A stretch of 64,000 nucleotides of DNA from Cinnamomum chago (Eukaryota > Streptophyta > Magnoliopsida > Laurales > Lauraceae). Position 1 is the stretch's first letter; each line of letters begins with the position of its first letter. The notes under the pieces are model-generated. The model did no database searches, was not told the origin of the DNA, and saw nothing but the letters and a program-made list of their open reading frames with translations. Position numbers and translations under genes: made by a program. Below are positions 48,360 to 59,352 of the stretch, piece after piece. The DNA lies in assembly GCA_038049695.1 (NCBI GenBank), contig CP142455.1, positions 24,217,501 through 24,281,500 on the forward strand, written 5' to 3'.

Positions 48360-48942
48360 AACTTTTAGCCGCGGCAACAAGTCGCCGGTAGAAGTATGAG
48401 ATAAGTTGCCACTAAAACTTGAACATTTAGCTGAGACCGTACGTTGCCACTAAACATACCACTAAAACTGCTATAACTAGTATTTTTAGTGGCTATTTTG
48501 TATTGGTAACTAAAAGTTTATTTTTTTTTTTTTTTTGCTACAACAATAAGTCGCAGCTAAAAGTTACATATTTAGCGGCGACCTGTAGTCAAAGCTGAAA
48601 GTTAAACATTTAGCCACGAGTACAAGTCATCACTAAAATTCAGTTTTTATGTGCTTACGATTTTTTTTAGTGGCAACTTCATAATTTTAGTAGCAATTTT
48701 TTTTTAATTAGCGGTGGTAAATCTTGTCACTAAATATTAAACTTTTAGTGACAGTTTTAGTGTTGAGGTTAAAACTATAACATTTGGCTTCAACATTTAA
48801 AAATTGTGGCCAAAACAATTAGTAACAACACTATTAGCGACAACTTAGCTGCGAGAAAAATTTTGCCACTAAAACTTTTAGTGGCGACTATGAGACCTTT
48901 AGCCGCGAAAAATTTTGCGACAAAAATTGGATTTTTTGTAGT
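48360..48942. repeat. CACTA subterminal repeats and right end
   Basis: Many copies of TTTAGTGGC(G/A)AC, TTTAGCCGCGA and TTAGCGGCGAC in both orientations, ending in TGGATTTTTTGTAGT, which is a CACTA-type end (complement ACTACAAAAAATCC) with the outer base changed. The left end of this element was not found. Confidence 0.65.
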
Positions 48943-49125
48943 TCCACTCCTACTCATAGGATGAATCCCCGGGCGAGTGCGTTTAAATAGTCCCTCTTGG
49001 CCATTATTCCAGGTATTCAAATTAAAAAATAAAGAAAAAACTTAAAGCCGACTGCTCGGTCGAATTTGGATGCCTCTTTTCATGTCTTTTAGAGGAAACT
49101 GTAGAGAAATTTGGTGATGGAACTT

Positions 49126-49330
49126 TTTTTTTTTTTTATATTTTAGGTAAAGGAGATATTTCATTAAACAACAAATAAAACACCATGACCAAAGCAACGC
49201 TAACAACCCAAAACAGCCGAGGCCCCACCTGTACTTCTATGCAGCCCAAAATATAATTCTTTTTAGCTAAGTCATGAGCAACCATATTGACAGACCTAGG
49301 AACATGGAAACTGAAACAAAGTACAAAACA
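49126..49330 (-). mobile_element. LINE 3' end with RNase H tail
   Basis: On the minus strand: FSFHVPRSVNMVAHDLAKK, NYILGC, VGPRLFWVVSVALVMV, stop, then A tail (T run at 49126-49138). FHVPR..N.VAH.LAK is the last conserved block of the plant LINE RNase H domain. The two RT-bearing LINEs here lack RNase H, so this belongs to another LINE lineage. Confidence 0.75.
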
Positions 49331-50540
49331 ACTAGCTCAAGTCAAGTCAAAATCGTGTGAGATTTCTAAGAAGTACCTCTCTTCTTTATTCTTTTTGTAA
49401 TTCCAATTGTCCAAACATAATAAGGTCTAGATCTTACTAAACCATCTATTAAACTTTAGTTCCTATAAAGAATAATGCTCTTAACAAATAATGTCTCCAA
49501 GTAGGATATTTTAAATTCCCACATGCATAAAATATAGACTCTCTCTCATGTACATGGGTTGAATAAAAGGTCCAACTTAATTAGAGTATAGTTAAGACTT
49601 TGATCCGGATCAGCTTGACTTGGTGAGTTGACCTGGAACAGTGAGTCAGCAAAACTTGAATAATCTTTTGGAGAAGGGTTTTTGTTTATTTTATTCTTTT
49701 CTCTTTAGTAAGAGAAACTTCCATTGCAGACGAACAGAAACAAACAAACGAAGAAGAAAATCAGAAATGAAGGAGTGAAACAGCAACCCGCCCACAAAAG
49801 GGGCACAATTGCTCTATATAGAAGGAAGGGAGAGAAAGAAGAAGAGTAGGGGAGGGAAGGAGAAGGATTGTGAATTTCAAAGTTATGTAATCTTAACTGC
49901 TTTGATAAAGCTAGATGACTGTTGCGGACTAATAAAGTTAGAACGAGCATCTAATTTAAGTTGTTCGGCCATAGTTGAAAAACACTCCGAGTCGACTCTT
50001 GACTTTCCCGAGTCATCTTATTTTGATAAAAGACTGAGTGAAATATAGGAAAGACTAGACCAAGCCATTACATTTTAATAAGTTGTTTGCATTTAACAAA
50101 AACATCTAATTTTAAACAATTAAAGTTTATTTATAAGTAATTATACATGCATACTGTATTGGAGACAAGTATTTGAGGACCAAAATATTATTTGCATTTG
50201 CATCCAAGTTTGAGGGCTTGGATTTAATTTTGGTTTATGTATGGGTCCAGTAACCTAGATCCATATCTGGTATAGGTCCCCTGTTATTAATATACGGTGT
50301 ATGGTTCGAGTAAACTATCTATTTGGCTACTCCTTTTCTGGCTTTATTCTGGCTTTATTCATGGCTCCCTCTTGGAACTTTAAACCGTATACTTGCATGA
50401 TTGGATCCAAAAATGACCAATTTATCTATATCCATGTATCTCCTCTTGATCTTTGGTGAATTAGAACATAGATCAATTTTACATCACTCACAATATCCAT
50501 TGCTTTGCAAGATTTAGTTTATAAGTAAAAGATTTGAACA

Positions 50541-50741
50541 ATTTTCTTTTTAGATTTAACCATTTTATTATTATTGTTTTTGGTACCCAGCTTAGGGGGG
50601 CTGGGACCCCAGCCTTCTCGTGAGGGAAATAGATCTTAGGAGAAGTAGGACAATACACAAGTAGGGAAAAGTAATTGCCCAAGGTTTGAACGTTGGACAG
50701 TAATGTCAGAATTGTGTCCTCCAATTACCACTACGGTAAGT
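50541..50741 (-). mobile_element. tRNA-derived SINE, family 2 (copy B)
   Basis: Counterpart of 19492-19682 (GTAATTGCCCAAGGTTTGAA, CAGTAATGTCAGAATTG). Just downstream copy B has a local tandem repeat of ~57 bp (GATGTTATACAAAT(G/A)CCCCT at ~50769 and ~50818) that copy A lacks. Confidence 0.6.
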
Positions 50742-53243
50742 GGTCGTTATTAACCCTTTTAAATTGTGATGTTATACAAATGCCCCTCCTCAAGGTAATA
50801 AGCCCTTTAGAACTTTGATGTTATACAAATACCCCTCCTCAAGGTGATAAGCGCTTTGAACCTCTCCGAATAGGGCCCGCTCACAAGAGTTTTTCCTGTA
50901 ATTGAACTTTTTCCTTTTTCTTTCCTGACATGGTCCCTGCCTTGAGTTTAGTTCAACCTCACTGGCCATTGTGCTATGAGGGGATTGGATCACTAATTGG
51001 GTTAGAAATAATTAACCAAACCCAACCTGAAATAAAAAATGGTCAACCTATAACTCAGTTTACCGGGTGGGGTTCACTGGTCTGATACTGAGAAATTGCG
51101 AGCACTATTAAGAGAGAAGTCAAGAAACTTTCACTAGAAATTAACAGAATAAAGGATAAAAGATTTAGACCACCAACAAAGAAATAAGACATGGGATGCA
51201 GTGGGTACTGGAGATCCCCAATTAGGTGCATATATGGCTGATTTTCTTAGATCAAACATATCACAAATGCAAACCATTCACATTTCCATATCCACCATGA
51301 ATTGGTACTCTTACAAATTTAACACCAATATGACCATTTAGTCATCATTGGAAAATTAAATGTTAGAATTAAATCATTAAGTGATAATTGACACACCCCT
51401 TATCCTCTTTTGTTTTTATGGTAAATACCCTTATCCTCTTTTGTTATTTGATGAAAGAGTGAGGATTTGCAAAAAGACAAAATATAGGATATGAAAAGGA
51501 TTTTTTTAAAGGTGATTTTAGAAAAGAAAAAAAAATATCAATCTGATTAAGCAATAATAGCCCATTGAGCCTAGTCCTAAAAGGACAAACACTTGCTATT
51601 GTTTTAAACCCATGTCTGGGACCCATGTAGCATCCGCACTTGCCGGAAGAGAGCCCGCACACATGGAAATGAAGCCTGCATACATGTGAAGAGAGCCCGT
51701 GCAAATGGAAAGCACAGCCCGCACACTTGGGAAGAGAACCCACAAATATTGAGTTTAACCACTTGCAAGCTTATATGATACAAATGTTTGTGTCTATGGA
51801 CCAATTAGTGAAAATCCATCGCCCATCAAATTTGAACCTGAGTTACATGATGATTAAATTTACATATAAGAATTTATTTAGGTTTTAAGGGCTTACACAG
51901 CTTGTGTTATATTCATATTTGAGAGTCTACTTAACTTTAATTATATACTATTTTATAGTCATACTTTTGCATCTATAAAATTTATTTTTAAGCTCTTAAA
52001 TCCAATTATAATAACGCAATATACATTTCATATTTTCTAGAATCAAATCCCTTTTTATTAAGTTGAAGCCGGAATTGGATAAAAAAAATATAGGTCAGAG
52101 CCACATCCACATCCAAATCCAGATTATCAAAACGGGTTCATGTCCAAATCCACCATGGTCTTGTCCGATATCCAACCTGTTTGCTTCCCTAGTGCCAAGA
52201 ATAGGATATAATTGAAGGTGGTCATTCTTATATTGGTTGGATCCACCAATACGGTATAACTAAAAGAAGGGTTAGTAGTATGCATTGAAAAATCAGCCTG
52301 GTAAATCCCTTATAGCCCCATTGTGGTATAGTGTAGTTTCATTTTTCTATAGTTAAGGTGCAGATCTCAATCAGCGTCCATTTTTATTTTTTTTAAATTA
52401 AACTTGACTTGAACCAGAAAACTTATTCATGTTCTATAATCTCTTTTAATCCTGCTTAAAATTAAAGGTCGTCATTACTGACGGCAGTCCTCTGTCTCCT
52501 CTTGCTTTAGGGGTGCTCATGGTTGAACTGTGCGGCTCAAATCATATCAAATTAAGCCCAACATGCATGATTAACCATTGAACCTAATCAACATCCAACA
52601 ACAGCCTGTACAAATCTGGTTTATTTAGCTATCGGCCAAATATGTAGGCCAGGATTTAACTCATGAACCTAAAAAAAAAAGACCATATGGCATGTTTGTG
52701 GGGCCAATTGAAACATCCTTAATGGAAATTTCTATGCATGTATCTTATGTAAGTATAATATATGGTACAAGTTGGTAGATGAAGGGGGCGTCTCTAATTC
52801 AATACATTAATTGACTTCATATTTAATTAACATAAAGGGCTAGTAGAGTAGACCATGAAAAATACAGCAACCTTTTCTTACTTTAATTTTATCATATGCA
52901 TATATTTAATGTGAGTTGACTCGACCAGAAATTGGCCGTCTAATTGGGGCAATGAAGATCTTTTTCAGTTCAACTATGATATTAGAAAACCTGTTGGCCC
53001 AAACAGAAATCACAGAGGGTCTATTGATTAATAATCATTTAAAACTTACACTTGGCTAATTACTAGCTGGAGGGGATGTTGCGGAAGAGTATCTAGAATA
53101 GAAAAAGAAATCCTTTCTAACATATTGACTTAGTCAAGTTTATAGTTTAATTTAAATGACAAGCATTAATTACCTTCTTTTTGTTATATTAGTAATTCAA
53201 AAGTCCTAGGGTTCTTTATTTATAGTGATTTACACATGTGAAT

Positions 53244-54228
53244 ATGGTTTAAAATCTCGGCCGATTGAACCGATATCATCCCATACCGCGATGATATTTT
53301 GCCGCGATATTGAGTGAGGCAAAATATCCCCAAAATATCGGCCAATCTCCGCCAATATGGTCAAAATATCGGTTTGACCGATATCTCAGGCCAATATTTT
53401 GAAAATATCGGCCGAGATGGAGTAATGGTAAAAAACCCTAATTTTTGTAACTCTTTTCCTATTCCCCCATTTTCTTCTCCTCTCCCCTCATCTCCTTAGA
53501 GCAAGCATGTCTCCATAGCTCATTCTCTTACATATTTCCATATTCCAACACTATTTCATGAAGAAATCATTTTATCTAGTAAGAGAAAATCAACTTAACT
53601 CCCTTATTTTTAATACTATGTGTTTTTAATTTATTATTTTTTTATTTTTAGACAAAGCATAGATATGAATGAAGAAGATCATTGGCATGTCATTTTTGGG
53701 TTTGAGTTGTGTTCTTCACTTAGATGTACACACTTTCATGCGAGATCTACTTTTAAACATGATTTTGGGCATATAAAAATGGTTTTTTTTAGATCTTCTA
53801 CTTTTAAAAAAAAAATTGTTAGAGTATTTATGATACAAAAGAGTAAATACTAATAGGTTATTAATAGTATATAGATAATTGTTATGTTATCTTTATTTTC
53901 TTATATTTTACACTAATAAATTGACCAAGAACCAAAATAATAGTTGCATTATATGAAATACTGGAGAAGACAACGAACTGCGACACAGACATGACTCATA
54001 AGTTAAGGTGACCGATATTTTGATTTATTGTTGTTACTAATGAAAAAAAAAAAAAACATTGTTTTCCAGCATAATCTAATATTCTGGATTTTTTAGATAC
54101 TTTCGTGAATTTCTTTGGATTAAAAAAAAATCCACACTGCGACGGACCGATAACAGCGACCGATACCAATATCATATCAATTTTTGTCCCGGCCAATACC
54201 GCGATTGGAACTGTGATTTTAAACGATG
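53244..54228. mobile_element. Mutator-like element, 985 bp, with iterated CGATAT motifs
   Basis: 9-bp target duplication CATGTGAAT (53235-53243 and 54229-54237); copy A near 23305 has the single site. Ends ATGGTTTAAAATCTC and, in reverse, ATCGTTTAAAATCAC are inverted repeats. Subterminal sequence repeats GGCCGATAT/ATATCGG motifs at both ends (53262-53425 and 54002-54200). A short open frame at 53620-53853 has no recognised domain. No transposase. Confidence 0.8.
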
Positions 54229-55354
54229 CATGTGAATAATCCCCATGCATAGCTGTTAAATATCATCTCATTTGTTTTCTTGCACTCATTTACATGAAAA
54301 TTGGGTATAAAAAAAGCACCATTACACACCAAAAGTTCCATACCTATACAAGTGTGAAAGGGATTTGCACCCCTCTGGCAAAAAGGAACACTTGTATAAT
54401 CTCTTAAGGTAAATATCATTATATATACTTTGGTAATGTAATTCTCCATGGAGTACAAGAAACTTGTGAAAATTGTCCAAATAATCATTAGAAACCTAAA
54501 ACCATTGACGTACTTGGTTACTCATCTATAAAAATGGTGATTTTGACAAACATGGTAATGTATTTCACATGTACAATTTGCTTATATAACTAGATGGATT
54601 TTTGTAGATGGTGTTTGATTTGAAGTGTCTGCTGAATTTCACTTCCAAAACTATTTGAGAAATCCTAGCCTCCAGACTTGCAAAAATTCTCCCTAATCTG
54701 ATCTCCCATCACCAGGTTGCCTTCATCAAAGGTAGGAGCATTCAACACCATTCGGGCCTGGCTTTTGAGTTATTCCAGAAGCTGAACTCCAAGCAATCCA
54801 AAGGTTGTTTCTGCCTTAAGCTAGACATTACCAAAGCTTTTGATAAACTAAATTGGTCCTTTCTTTTCTCAGCCCTCCAATTTTTCAAATTCTCTGACAC
54901 TTGGATAAACCTAATCAAAGAGTGTCTCTGTACTGCTAAATGCTCAGTGCTTGTTAACTGCACCCCTCTAGGTTTCTTCAGCTCTACCTGTGGTCTAAGA
55001 CAAAGAGACCCCCTGTCCCCTTACCTTTTTATTTTAGCAGAAAAAATCCTAAGCCTACACTTGTAAAACCTTCTAAACCAAGGTATCTTTCACCAGGTAT
55101 CCTCAGGCCCCTCCACTCCTTGTCACTTGCTATATGCAGATGAAATTCTCATCTTCATGAAAGGGGCAACCTCCAGCATTCTAGTTCTACAAGATTCAAT
55201 TAGCTACCACTTTGTCTTTCCATGCTTCTACCTGCAAAGAGCTAGAGAGATTGATGAGATAATTCCTTTGGTCAGGTAATGCCTCCCACTCTAAGCTCAA
55301 CTATGTCAATTGGGCTTCCATTACTCTTCCAAAGGCTGAAGGAGGTCTTTATCA

Positions 55355-55740
55355 GGAAAATTGTGTAGCCCGACTGACATTGGGCCCACGCCAGATCGAG
55401 TCCGGCGGTGTGCGGCAGATGACTCCCAACAAGTCTTGATCTGGTTGAGTCAGATAAGGATCAAACTCTTGGTGGTAGAGTTTGGATCAAGTTCAGGCTC
55501 TCAGTTGGTAGAATTCTCGCACTGGTCAGGAGATGTAGGATTCCAGGAGGGGTAGAGTCCGTAGCAGTCGTGACTCCTAGGGATTGCTCTATAGAAAGGA
55601 GATGGGAACCCTTGCTTGATCATCGAGTAGATCTGAGAGCATTCGCAAATGAGTTCGAATGTCTACCTCACACCGGAACGCACAAGGTTCTTGGCGAGTT
55701 CAGTTCCGACACCCATCTAGGACCAGCAAGTTCCTTCAGT
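55355..55740. other. Unidentified ~385-bp insert within the LINE relic
   Basis: It interrupts the reading GGL...RKIADVN. Similar sequences flank it: GTCTTTATCAGGAAAATTG on the left and GTCTTGGCATTAGGAAAATT on the right. GC content is higher than its surroundings and a frame (MTPRDCSIERRWEP...) spans its second half, unrecognised. It might be a retroposed transcript fragment or a template switch. Confidence 0.45.
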
Positions 55741-56104
55741 CTTGGCATTAGGAAAATTGCTGATGTTAATACTGCCTCTTTTCTCAAGCTTGGTTATCAA
55801 GCTTCCACTATTTCTTCTCTTTGGTCAAACTGGTTCAAGGACAAATACTTCAAATACAAACCAATTTGGCACCAAATGAACTCCATTTATGGTTCTTGTA
55901 TATGGAAAAAAATGAGATGCCTGGCTCCTTTACTTCACAGTGGTAGTACTTGGATCTTTGGAAATGGTTAGAACATAAACCTTTGGTTTTATTCTTGGAA
56001 TGGTGGTAAGCCTCTCTCAGAAAGATTCCCTCTAATGTAATTTCCTCAGGACCAAAATCTTTCTTCCCTTTTCCATTCAGGATCCTAGTCTCTACCAGAA
56101 GATT

Positions 56105-56455
56105 GTTGTGCGCGTGTATGCGGAAACGTGAATCAGCGATCGAGCAATCAATCAACCACACAAGAACAAGCAATCACACACAGAGATTTACGTGGTTCGG
56201 CAATCTTACCTACGTCCACGGGAAAGAAACTCAACTCTCCTTTGGGTTCACTCTCTGTATGATTTGTTCTGTTACATCATGAGTTACACATTACATCATA
56301 TATATAATGCTCTATTTCTTATTTCCCAAGAAACCCTATCTTAGTCAATAAGAAAATCCAGGTACAATTACCAAAATACCCATGACCATGAACCCAATTG
56401 GTCTGGACCCACTAGGCTAACAAAGATATCCTACCTACTGTCCACCATCATCTAT
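56105..56455. mobile_element. LTR fragment inserted in the LINE relic
   Basis: Shares the ATTTACGTGGTTCGGCAATC block and ACCAAAATACCCATGACC with 40590-41130, so the two are the same LTR family, probably copia-type. No coding part, so a solo LTR or fragment. Ends are approximate, set by where LINE-like reading resumes. Confidence 0.55.
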
Positions 56456-57530
56456 CTAGTCAACTCCCAGATCTCTCTCCGAGGCCAGAAGTAAGGGATA
56501 GCCTCAGATGGAGAGACTCTCCTAACGGCCAGTTAACCTTGCAAGCAGCTTGGCATCTAGTCAAACAAAGAGCATATATCCTTCCCTGGCCCAAGTTCAT
56601 CTGGAATAACATCTCCCTTCCCAAAACAAAGTGTTTTGGTTGGCGCCTGTTGCATAACAAAACTCTAATAGAATCTCTTTTGAAACGCCTGCCCTTGCTT
56701 CCAGATGTTGTGGTTACCATCAAGAAGAAGAAATAGTTCATCTCCTTTTCTTCTCTTGTGCACAAGCAAGATCTCTCTGGCTTTGGCTATTTAGAGCTGC
56801 TAATCTGGGGCCTCCCACATTCTTCACTGCTGTAGAAATTTGGCAAGCTCTCTCCCTGGGAAATAACTCATCAGGCTCCAAGTTTATGACTGCAGTTTTC
56901 ATGAGTGTCATCTATGCTCTCTGGAAGGTAAGAAACAAGTCAATTTTTGAAGATCACAAAACCCCCCTCAATCTTGTAATTTCGCAGCTGCAAGAAGAAA
57001 TCTCTTTCTCTCTGAAGAACATTAGGAAATCCTTTTGCAGCTCCCAGCTCACGGCAATTTGCCATTTTTTGAGAGTTCAAGTGGCACTGTAGTTTTCTTT
57101 TCTATTTTGGCTCTTTAGTTTAGCTTAGTCTGTTTTTGGGGTCCTATTTGACCCTTGTATATTCTTTCTCCTATTTTCTCCTTATTCATTTTTAATGGAA
57201 TTATCCTTAAAGCAAGAAAAAAAAGGCCTCCCAGCAAATATTTTTTGTTTTTCTCAAGTCCTTGTATTTAGAGTGTGGGACCAGTTTTGGCACGTTAGGA
57301 TGGTTTTTAGAAGAAATGACTACTTGGGTGTATGTGGGTCTCTGGGTCTCTCTATTATATTCATATAAGTTTGAGGAGGACGACCATGTTGATATTTTGC
57401 AATTCTTGTCATTGAATTGCGCAGCAATAAAAATATAATAATATGATGTTCTGCATGTGGTAATTGGAAGCATTATATCAAACAATCCCTAACCACATGC
57501 TTTCAATTACCATATGCAGTACATCATATT

Positions 57531-57718
57531 GGGAAATGTTCAAGTGCATCCATCCCTCACCATAGGGTTAGGGCACTTTCCCTTTTTTACACATGAATCC
57601 CCTTTTTGTACTTCACCCTATATATGTACTTGAAATCCCCCTTTTGTACCTAAAATCCCCCATTTATGGAATCATCCCTCACCCTATGGTGAGGGATGGA
57701 TGCACTTGAACATTCCTC
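57531..57718. mobile_element. Mutator-like MITE, 188 bp
   Basis: Inverted repeats GGGAAATGTTCAAGTGCATC and, in reverse, GAGGAATGTTCAAGTGCATC, continuing CATCCCTCACCATAGGG. 9-bp target duplication CATCATATT (57522-57530 and 57719-57727). It sits between the two inverted promoter arms. Related to 21959-22331. Confidence 0.88.
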
Positions 57719-57996
57719 CATCATATTATTCTATTTTTATAGCTGCGCAATCCAATGGCAAGAATTGCATAATATCAACATAGTCTTCATCCTCAAACTT
57801 ATATGAATTTAATAGAGAGGCCTAGAGACCCACATACACGCAAGTAGTCATTTCTTTTAAAAATCATCCTAACGCGCCAAAAATGGTCCCACACTCCAAA
57901 TACAAGGACTTGAAAAAAACAAAAAAAAAATTGTAGAGAGGCCTTCAACACACTTCAAATCAAACACCATACGCAAAAACCCATCCAGTTATCTCC

Positions 57997-59352
57997 ATGG
58001 ATCCAAAGCTACTGGAAATAGCAAGATTTGTCACGGTCAATGAGCTCAATCGAATCAAGAACCAAAACCCCCAAACCCTCACAGCATCAACCCCAAAAGG
58101 CAACACATCCCTTCACATCGCCTCCGGCTTGGACGCACCCAATTCACTGCAACCATCAGTGATCTCTGCCCATCTCTTCTGCTGGTGCAGAACTCCAGAG
58201 GGGACGCTGCACTCCATGTTGCAGCAAGAGCGAAGCATTTGGCTCTTGTTGCGAAGCTGATCGAGAAAGCCGAGAGGGCGAATAAGGGAGAAGAGATGAT
58301 GCAGAAGAAGAACAGGTATGGGAACTGTGTGGGGGCTCCCCCTAAGAACATGATTACACTAATATTGGCAAAATTACCAATTTGGCTTATCTCGATCTCG
58401 GTATCCAAACTCGGCAGGAGTATCACATTCAGCTCGGCAACAGTGCCAGCTGACATCCAACTTGAGCTAGCTTCGGTAAAGGTACCAGCTAGCCTCATCT
58501 CGGTCTCGGCAGCAGTGCCATGACACCTCCATCTCGACATCATCCTAAGCTCAACATTGCCAACTAGGATGAGTACAAGGTCATAATTGTACCCATAACG
58601 CTATGGTTACATTGCAAAACATACTGACAAACAAGATGAGCGACGGACTATGATAAGAGACCAGCCTTATCAGGCGGTCACCTCCACATTAATACGAGGA
58701 TTTGGCACATGATCCGATGGGACGTTTCCCCACCTACCGCCATTAAGGAAGCATGGCGTGGAGCAATAGGACAGTACCTCTACTTACCTCCATGGAAGGT
58801 GCTTTCGTTTATATATAGGCATGAGGTAAACCCACAAAAGGACACAATCAGATACATCCTTACTCTGCTTTCTCTTCTTCCTTACTCGCCCATCCTTTGT
58901 CTAGTGACTGCACTAACTTAGGCTTCGGAGTGCCTCCGGCTGATAGCAGCCCAGGCCTTTGACCTTTCTCTTCCTCCTTCTTTTTCAGGTCCCAGGCGGT
59001 TAATCTTCCCCAAAGAAGCTTTACAGCACTATCATAAACTAAATATCCATTTATCCAACTCCGTAATATTTAGGCACACATAGGAACACATCACTGCACG
59101 AGGGTGCGAGGAACCAAGACAAGAGAGTGGTCAAGAAGCTGCTGATGAAAGAAGAGGGTATGGAGATGGCTTTCGTTGTCAACAAGGTTGGTGCGTTTGC
59201 ACTCTATCTGGCTGCAGAAGGAAGGTGTATTGCGAGCGTGGAACGGATTGTTGGGTGTGTGGAGAGAGTGATGGAGAGGGCTCATGTGGCTGCTTATACA
59301 GGGCCGTACAAACGCATGACACTGCACGCGGCTGTTTTTCGGGGAGATTGCG
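57997..59352 (+). pseudogene. Ankyrin-repeat gene exon 1, pseudogene paralogue (copy B)
   Basis: Homologous to exon 1 of the gene at 25278: MDPKLLEIARF, NELNRIKNQNPQTLTASTPK, NTSLHIASG; after a frame shift at ~58122 (one base fewer than copy A) NSRGDAALHVAARAKHLAL, and after a 757-bp LTR insertion (58326-59082) VNKVGAFALYLAAEG and AVFRGDCG. The donor site CG/GTAAG at 59352 is kept. Exons 2 and 3 are not in the window; homology ends at 60139. Substitutions such as ARSGK to ARFVT add to the impression of relaxed constraint. It cannot make the full protein. Confidence 0.9.
58326..59082 (+). mobile_element. Solo LTR (Ty3/gypsy, Tat-type) in the ankyrin pseudogene
   Basis: 5-bp target duplication GGAAC (58321-58325 and 59083-59087). 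Starts TGTGTGGGGGCTCCCC and ends near TTAGGCACACA. TATA-like TTTATATATAGG at ~58808. ACTTAGGCTTCGGAGTGCCT near 58917 matches the R/U5 region of the LTR at 61204-61872. No internal region, hence a solo LTR of 757 bp. Confidence 0.8.

Larger units (their letters stand above)
54637..57224 (+). pseudogene. Decayed LINE ORF2 fragment (second copy)
   Basis: Reverse-transcriptase blocks in several frames: ILPNLISHHQVAFIKGRSIQ, KLDITKAFDKLNWSFLF, GLRQRDPLSPYLFILAE, and LLYADEILIF where the catalytic YADD has become YADE. Later IADVNTASFLKLGYQASTIS, LHSGSTWIFGNG and, near 56600, WNNISLPKTKCFGWRLLHNK. It ends with a 3' UTR and a short A tail (57216-57224). Compared with 43419-46594 it is the same clade but diverged. 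It has a stop after AEKILSLHL, further frame changes, lost segments near 55205, and two foreign inserts (55355-55740 and 56105-56455). Dead. Confidence 0.85.
54593..57985. repeat. Head-to-head inverted duplication of the ankyrin gene promoter (LINE inside left arm)
   Basis: Right arm 57736-57985 is the 5' flank of the ankyrin pseudogene and matches copy A 25030-25270. The left arm is its reverse complement, in two pieces, 54593-54636 (CAGATGGTGTTTGATTT-like) and 57225-57475 (GGCCTCCCAGCAAAT ... CTGCATGTGGTAATTGG), separated by the LINE at 54637-57224. The arms reach from about 15 bp before the ATG to about -250. A MITE lies between the arms. Confidence 0.8.

Noticed and set aside
53620-53853. 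Short frame in the Mutator-like element as a captured gene
   Set aside because: AT-rich, no splice sites and no recognisable domain. Capture cannot be supported from the sequence.
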